51,109 bases of DNA. It comes from Aequorivita sp. (GTDB lineage Bacteria > Bacteroidota > Bacteroidia > Flavobacteriales > Flavobacteriaceae). Shown here piece by piece: positions 46,901 to 51,109 of this stretch (positions within the stretch are counted from its first letter, which is position 1; each line of letters starts with the position of its first letter). The stretch lies in contig JAPKFY010000008.1 in assembly GCA_026646335.1 (NCBI GenBank), positions 1 through 51,109 on the forward strand, read 5' to 3'. The notes under the pieces were generated by a model. That model was not told where the DNA came from. It saw only the letters and a program-made list of their open reading frames with translations, and made no database searches. The position numbers were made by a program, and so were the translations under genes.

Positions 46901-48079
46901 TTATTGAAAAGCGTTAAGCCCAGTAATGTCCAGACCTGTAATTAACAAATGAATGTCATGCGTTCCTTCGTAAGTTATCACGCTTTCAAGGTTCATGGAA
47001 TGGCGCATAATACTGTATTCACCTGTAATGCCCATTCCGCCGAGCATTTGTCTAGCTTCTCTCGCAATGTTGATGGCCATATCCACATTGTTGCGTTTTG
47101 CCATAGAGATTTGTGCACTGGTTGCTGTTCCTGCATTTCGCATTACGCCCACACGCCAAGCCAACAGTTGTGCTTTGGTGATTTCGGTAATCATTTCGGC
47201 AAGTTTTTTCTGCTGAAGTTGGAATTGGCCAATTGGCTTTCCAAATTGCATTCTCTCTTTTGAATAGCGAAGTGCGGTATCATAACAATCCATTGCAGCG
47301 CCTATTGCGCCCCAAGCAATTCCATAACGTGCAGAATCTAAACAGCCAAGCGGCGCGCCTAAACCTGATTTGTTTGGAAGCAAGTTTTCCTTCGGCACTT
47401 TTACGTTGTCAAAAATAAGTTCGCCCGTTGCCGAAGCACGGAGCGACCATTTGTTGTGGGTTTCGGGGGTAGAGAAGCCTTGCATGCCACGTTCTACAAT
47501 CAGGCCGTGGATTCGTCCTTCCTCATTTTTTGCCCAAACTACGGCAACCTGTGCAAAAGGCGCATTGCTGATCCACATTTTGGCGCCATTCAAAAGGTAG
47601 TGGTCGCCCTTGTCTTTGAAATTAGTGGTCATCCCGCCGGGATTGCTTCCATGGTCTGGTTCGGTCAATCCGAAACACCCCATCCATTCGCCTGAAGCGA
47701 GTTTTGGCAAGTATTTTTTGCGTTGTTCTTCGTTTCCATATTTCCAGATTGGATACATAACAAGAGAAGATTGAACCGAAGCCGTGCTGCGAACACCACT
47801 GTCGCCGCGCTCAATTTCCTGCATAATCAATCCGTACGAAATTTGGTCAAGCCCGGCGCCGCCGTATTCTTCGGGAATGTAAGGGCCAAAAGCACCAATC
47901 TCGGCAAGGCCTTTAATGATTTGGCTAGGAAATTCAGCCTTTTGGGCGTATTCTTCTATAATGGGCGATACGTCGCGCTTCACCCAATCACGGGCAGCTT
48001 GGCGTACCAATTTGTGTTCGTCGGAAAGTAATTCGTCAAGATTGTAGTAATCTGGAGCTTCGAATAAATCTGGTTTCAT
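46901..48079 (-). CDS. Acyl-CoA dehydrogenase, glutaryl-CoA dehydrogenase type
   Basis: 392 residues. FAD acyl-CoA dehydrogenase fold with CFGLTEPDHGSNPGGM, KMWISNAPFA and RQMLGGMGITGEYSIMRH. The catalytic base Glu lies in SVITYEGTHDIHLLITG, matching glutaryl-CoA dehydrogenase (TYEGTHDIH) more closely than other branches. It would convert glutaryl-CoA to crotonyl-CoA in lysine/tryptophan breakdown, which fits the saccharopine dehydrogenase elsewhere in the window. Confidence 0.92.
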   Translation of the reverse strand: MKPDLFEAPDYYNLDELLSDEHKLVRQAARDWVKRDVSPIIEEYAQKAEFPSQIIKGLAEIGAFGPYIPEEYGGAGLDQISYGLIMQEIERGDSGVRSTASVQSSLVMYPIWKYGNEEQRKKYLPKLASGEWMGCFGLTEPDHGSNPGGMTTNFKDKGDHYLLNGAKMWISNAPFAQVAVVWAKNEEGRIHGLIVERGMQGFSTPETHNKWSLRASATGELIFDNVKVPKENLLPNKSGLGAPLGCLDSARYGIAWGAIGAAMDCYDTALRYSKERMQFGKPIGQFQLQQKKLAEMITEITKAQLLAWRVGVMRNAGTATSAQISMAKRNNVDMAINIAREARQMLGGMGITGEYSIMRHSMNLESVITYEGTHDIHLLITGLDITGLNAFQ

Positions 48080-48100
48080 ATGCTATAATTTAAAGGAGTA

Positions 48101-48108
48101 CAAATGTA
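48101..48108 (-). promoter_or_regulatory. Candidate -7 element of the acyl-CoA dehydrogenase gene
   Basis: TACATTTG on the minus strand, 21 bases before the ATG at 48079. Confidence 0.45.
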
Positions 48109-48128
48109 GAAATCACAAGTTGAAAGAC

Positions 48129-48839
48129 CTACATTTTCAAGTAAAATTCCTGAACGAGTTTTTTATAATCGTCAGTGTAATTATGTCGCGAAATTTCAAT
48201 GGTGAGATTTTCAATTTTTGATGAAACATTATCAAATGAAAGCTCCAAAATGCTTCTTTTTTCTTCAGATTCTTCATTGCCACGAACCCTACAAATCCGC
48301 TTCGGGAAAAGGTTTACCCCTGAAGCCAATGCAATAAAATTTTCTTCTTCTTTTCGAGGAATGATTACAGCAAATATTCCTTCGTCAGAGAGCAGAAGCG
48401 AAGCGCTTTCAATCAATTCATCAAAAGGAAGCGCATCGGTAAAACGCGCTATATCACGAGATTCATCTGCAGTTTTGTAATCTTCGGAGTAGAATGGTGG
48501 ATTGGAAATTATGAGGTCGTATTTTTCCGCTATTTCTTCAACGAACTCTTCCAAAGAGGCGTGATAGCAAAAAAGCCTATCGGCCCACGGGGAGTTTTCA
48601 AAATTATCAACACATTGTTCGAAAGCATTTTCGTCAATTTCAAGGGCGTCTATCATTTCGGCATTGGAACGCTGGGCAAGTTGCAAAGCAATAATTCCCG
48701 TGCCTGCGCCAATATCCAAAATTGAAAAGGGCTTATTTATCAGGGAAACCCAAGCCCCCAGCAAAATGCCGTCTGTGCCAATCTTCATTGCGCAACGGTC
48801 TTGCTCAACAGTGAATTGTTTGAATTTAAAAGGCTTCAA
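48129..48839 (-). CDS. trmN6: tRNA1(Val) (adenine-37-N6)-methyltransferase
   Basis: 236 residues. SAM motif LDIGAGTGIIALQLAQR and the N6-adenine methyltransferase motif IISNPPFYSEDY; the start FKFKQFTVEQDRCAMKIGTDG is typical of the YfiC/TrmN6 family. It begins with TTG (48839), because an in-frame stop lies three codons upstream and the next Met is inside the conserved N-terminus. Downstream of rimM across a repeat-filled gap. Confidence 0.92.
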   Translation of the reverse strand: MKPFKFKQFTVEQDRCAMKIGTDGILLGAWVSLINKPFSILDIGAGTGIIALQLAQRSNAEMIDALEIDENAFEQCVDNFENSPWADRLFCYHASLEEFVEEIAEKYDLIISNPPFYSEDYKTADESRDIARFTDALPFDELIESASLLLSDEGIFAVIIPRKEEENFIALASGVNLFPKRICRVRGNEESEEKRSILELSFDNVSSKIENLTIEISRHNYTDDYKKLVQEFYLKM

Positions 48840-48841
48840 TG

Positions 48842-48946
48842 GATTTTAGATTTACGATTGCCGATTGCTGATTGAAGATTTTGGAATTTGGGATTTACTT
48901 TTTGGGACTTATTTGGAATTTGGTGCTTGTAATTTGGAATTTGCTG
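48842..48946 (+). repeat. Repeat-filled gap between rimM and trmN6
   Basis: Two micro-repeat families side by side: ACGATTGCCGATTGCTGATTG (48854 on) and GGAATTTGGGATTTACTTTT with further TTTGGAATTTGG and TAATTTGGAATTT units to 48946. Nearly the whole 107-base gap is repeat. Confidence 0.65.
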
Positions 48947-49471
48947 TTAAAGGTACATTTCAATCAACCCTTCCGGCACATTCAAAAGAATGGTTTTAGT
49001 TTCACGATCCACTTTTTTAATGAAATGGTCGATCATCGGTATCAAAATTTGTTTTCCGTCCCGATCAATTTCAAACAGGGCCTGTGAAGAAGTGTCGTTA
49101 ACACCTGTAATTTTACCAATTTTTCCAAAAACCTCATCTTTCGCAGTAAAGCCTATGATTTCGTGATAGTAGAATTTATTGCCAGAAAGTTTTGGAAGAA
49201 ATTTCAAGGGCAGGTAAAGATGCGCGCCAATCAGAGCATCCGCTTCGGCTTCGGTTTTTACATCCTCAAAACGCACGCGAAGCAGTTCGCTTTTGTGCAG
49301 TGAGCTTTCTTCAATAAAAAATGGAATCAGGTTTTTGCGTTGTTCCACAAAAACCGATTCCATTTCAGTAAAAAGTTCGGGTTCGTCTGTGTCAAGTTTA
49401 ATGAGCAGTTCCCCCTTAAAGCTGTATTTTCTAACGATTTTGCCCAAGTAGAAGCAATTCTCCTTTTGCAT
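48947..49471 (-). CDS. rimM: Ribosome maturation factor RimM
   Basis: 174 residues, normal length. N-terminal CFYLGKIVRKYSFKGELLIKL and C-terminal PRC-barrel part DEVFGKIGKITGVNDTSSQALFEI, ILIPMIDHFIKKVD. It acts in maturation of the 30S head and binds S19. Eleven bases after rpsP, so it is in the usual rpsP-rimM operon. Confidence 0.96.
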   Translation of the reverse strand: MQKENCFYLGKIVRKYSFKGELLIKLDTDEPELFTEMESVFVEQRKNLIPFFIEESSLHKSELLRVRFEDVKTEAEADALIGAHLYLPLKFLPKLSGNKFYYHEIIGFTAKDEVFGKIGKITGVNDTSSQALFEIDRDGKQILIPMIDHFIKKVDRETKTILLNVPEGLIEMYL

Positions 49472-49482
49472 CGTTCTGAAAT

Positions 49483-50082
49483 TTATGCTTCTTTCCCTTC
49501 GCCTTCGGTAGCTTCAGCGGAGGAAGGTTCGTCTTCTTTTGTCTCTTCAGCAGGAGCTTCAGTAACAGGAGTTTCGGTAGCTTCAGTTTCTACTGCTTCA
49601 GCTTCCTCAGTTACTTCTTCTGCAGGAGCAGCGGCAGCGGCAGCATCAGCCGCACGTTTGTCGCTTACAGCTTTTTCAGCAGCAAGTTTTTCAGCTTTCG
49701 CTTTGTCCTTAGCATCAGAAAGAGTTGCTTTTTTGTGGTCAATTGAACCTTTTTTAGATTCCAACCACTCGTTGAATTTTGCTTCGGCTTGTTCTTCAGT
49801 CAAAGCGCCTTTGCGAACACCACCAGCAAGGTGGTTTTTCATTAAAGCTCCTTTGTAAGAAAGAATAGCGCGGGCAGTATCTGTAGGTTGTGCTCCATTT
49901 TGAAGCCACTTTACAGTGCTGTCCACATCTAGGTCAATCTGTGCAGGGTTGGTCGTTGGATTGTAAAATCCTAATTTTGCAAGGAATTTACCATCCCTTT
50001 TGCTACGGCTATCAGCCGCGATAATCCAGAAATAAGGCTTACCTTTCTTCCCGTGTCTTTGTAGTCTGATTTTTACAGGCAT
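49483..50082 (-). CDS. rpsP: 30S ribosomal protein S16 with long acidic tail
   Basis: 199 residues against about 80-90 in most bacteria. The core (MPVKIRLQRHGKKGKPYFWIIAADSRSKRDGKFLAKLGFYNP, DTARAILSYKGALMKNHL) is standard. After about residue 95 comes a Lys/Ala helix and then an Ala-Glu-Thr-Pro-rich tail (AAAAAPAEEVTEEAEAVETEA). Long S16 tails are usual in Bacteroidetes. The last 20 codons (PSSAEATEGEGKEA) contain a repeat-like CCTTCCTCCGCTGAAGC stretch. Confidence 0.96.
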   Translation of the reverse strand: MPVKIRLQRHGKKGKPYFWIIAADSRSKRDGKFLAKLGFYNPTTNPAQIDLDVDSTVKWLQNGAQPTDTARAILSYKGALMKNHLAGGVRKGALTEEQAEAKFNEWLESKKGSIDHKKATLSDAKDKAKAEKLAAEKAVSDKRAADAAAAAAPAEEVTEEAEAVETEATETPVTEAPAEETKEDEPSSAEATEGEGKEA

Positions 50083-50131
50083 ATTAAAATTAATTTTTGG
50101 GGTTCCCGACCCCGGTTATAATTAAGGACGG

Positions 50132-50163
50132 CAAAGATAGTATATTTTCTTTTTGAAATTCAA
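50132..50163 (-). promoter_or_regulatory. Promoter of rpsP-rimM
   Basis: On the minus strand, TTG (50163-50161), a 21-base spacer and TATCTTTG (50139-50132). Leader about 45 bases. Matches the Bacteroidetes housekeeping consensus with both elements. Confidence 0.65.
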
Positions 50164-50182
50164 CCAATTAAAGTTTTTATTT

Positions 50183-50190
50183 TACATTTG
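50183..50190 (+). promoter_or_regulatory. Candidate -7 element of the DUF6252 gene
   Basis: TACATTTG, 27 bases before the ATG at 50218. Confidence 0.45.
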
Positions 50191-50217
50191 TCAAAACCCC
50201 TAAATACCACTTAACCG

Positions 50218-51012
50218 ATGAAAAATATTCTATTTGTTCTTTTAGCCGCTTTATCACTTATTTCCTGTGAAGATATAGAAACCAATGATGTTGCTTTGCA
50301 AGCCAATGTGGACAATAGGTTATACAGATCTAATGATGCGCGTGTAGCTTTAAATGAAAACGGCAGCCTTACCATTCAAGGGTTTACTGATGAGGAATCT
50401 CTTACATTGCACGTTTCGCGCTTGGCCGAAGGAAATTTCACCATTGCCGAAGGCCTCCCCAATTATGCGATTTATGAAGATATTGGCGGGAGTATATACA
50501 CCACAAGGCCTAATGGGGAAGGGGTGATTACGATTTCAGAAGTGAACGAAGCTAACAAAACCCTTTCAGGGACTTTCAATTTCAACGCTTTTCTTCCAGG
50601 TATTGACACAATATATGTTTCAAAAGGGGCTTTGCACAATGTTTCTTATTCGGGTGGCGATATTACAGATCCAACCAATGCGGGAACTTTTAGTGCCAAA
50701 GTTGATGGCAATCAGTTTTTGCCAATAACCGTAACTTCCCGCAACACGGGCAACACCATAATAACTTCGGGGAGCACGGCAAATTCCACTATTTTGATTT
50801 CAGTAACCGCAAATGTGGAGCCAGGTGAATACACTTTGCCTAGAGTAGGTTTTTCTGCAAAATTCCAAGGTGTTAACGGCCCTGAAACTACTGCTGGTGG
50901 ATTGATAAAAATTATAGAGCACAACACTACTGAAAAAACCCTAAAGGGAACTTTTTCCTTTATCACAAACCGATCTGAAATAACCGAAGGTCAGTTTGAT
51001 GTTGCTTATTAA
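50218..51012 (+). CDS. DUF6252-like lipoprotein
   Basis: 264 residues. Lipoprotein signal MKNILFVLLAALSLISCED with lipobox LISC. The rest is beta-rich with repeated patterns of SLTIQGFTDEESLTLHVS and TLSGTFNFNAF / TLKGTFSFITN, so two similar beta domains in tandem. This is the pattern of DUF6252, a Flavobacteriaceae surface lipoprotein family of unknown function. Own promoter and terminator. Confidence 0.8.
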   Translation: MKNILFVLLAALSLISCEDIETNDVALQANVDNRLYRSNDARVALNENGSLTIQGFTDEESLTLHVSRLAEGNFTIAEGLPNYAIYEDIGGSIYTTRPNGEGVITISEVNEANKTLSGTFNFNAFLPGIDTIYVSKGALHNVSYSGGDITDPTNAGTFSAKVDGNQFLPITVTSRNTGNTIITSGSTANSTILISVTANVEPGEYTLPRVGFSAKFQGVNGPETTAGGLIKIIEHNTTEKTLKGTFSFITNRSEITEGQFDVAY

Positions 51013-51037
51013 CTGCAATTTTTATTAAAAGTTTTAT

Positions 51038-51068
51038 ACCGCTCCCATAACAAGGAGCGGTTTTTTTT
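51038..51068 (+). terminator. Terminator of the DUF6252 gene
   Basis: Perfect eight-base stem ACCGCTCC/GGAGCGGT with eight-base loop, then eight T. Confidence 0.9.
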
Positions 51069-51109
51069 ATTGTGAACAACTCGTAATAATTTAACTTCCC
51101 AAAGGCGGT

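Noticed and set aside
49340-49858. 172-residue Ser/Ala-rich ORF on the plus strand
   Set aside because: Antisense shadow of the low-complexity rpsP tail.

Overview
The window looks like a piece of a Bacteroidetes chromosome, most likely family Flavobacteriaceae. The evidence is low GC content, promoter-like TAnnTTTG elements (the Bacteroidetes -7 motif) just upstream of many genes, two secreted proteins with the type IX secretion (T9SS) C-terminal sorting domain, Bacteroidetes-restricted families (DUF4301, DUF3127, DUF3098, DUF4271, DUF4296, DUF6252), a TonB-dependent receptor under a thiamine pyrophosphate (TPP) riboswitch, and a ribosomal protein S16 with a long acidic tail. Marine genera such as Aequorivita or a relative would fit, but the genus cannot be fixed by eye. 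The gene set is mostly core. I see no phage, IS element, CRISPR array, tRNA or rRNA.

Layout. 1-2.6 kb: DUF4301 protein, ArfB ribosome rescue factor, small secreted PepSY-like protein. 2.7-6.6 kb: sigma-54 response regulator facing a hybrid histidine kinase, with the two stop codons touching. 6.7-9.7 kb: TPP riboswitch with its own terminator, the receptor it controls, and a convergent Rieske-like lipoprotein. 9.7-13.7 kb: greA behind a leader with two terminator-like hairpins, HIT hydrolase, orphan histidine kinase with a zinc-ribbon partner, flavin reductase, DUF3127. 13.7-17.3 kb: aat, a secreted arginine-deiminase-like enzyme, a TPR protein, tag. 17.3-20.8 kb: TonB-like protein and the ftsX/DUF3098/uppP/truB envelope-tRNA cluster. 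20.9-25.7 kb: UbiA-type prenyltransferase, leuS, zinc metallopeptidase. 25.8-31.7 kb: saccharopine dehydrogenase, DUF423, pckA, hemD, DUF4271, dolichol-phosphate-mannose-synthase-like enzyme. 31.8-36.1 kb: dihydroorotase, DUF4296 lipoprotein, SDR enzyme, tyrS. 36.2-42.9 kb: LuxE-like acyl-activating protein, T9SS cargo with a lamin-tail domain, PhoB/PhoR-like pair, MurG-like glycosyltransferase, trmB, LysE exporter, alkyltransferase-like protein. 43-45.9 kb: Mrp, NifU, ferredoxin reductase and ferredoxin, an iron-sulfur and electron-transfer module. 45.9-51 kb: phosphoesterase, glutaryl-CoA-dehydrogenase-like enzyme, trmN6, rimM, rpsP, DUF6252 lipoprotein.

The most unusual signal is a set of short dispersed repeats. 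Several families of 20-70 base repeats sit between genes. Copies of at least three families are also embedded in frame inside leuS, at five sites. One of these, an AACTCAT inverted repeat, also forms the variable arm of the TPP riboswitch. This resembles the Rickettsia palindromic elements that insert into genes, but in a Bacteroidetes aminoacyl-tRNA synthetase and a riboswitch. Other points worth checking are UDP-sugar-pyrophosphorylase-like motifs in DUF4301, a possible GraL-like leader in front of greA, a possible sigma-54 promoter in front of the PepSY-like gene, and promoters placed so close to start codons that leaderless mRNAs are predicted.
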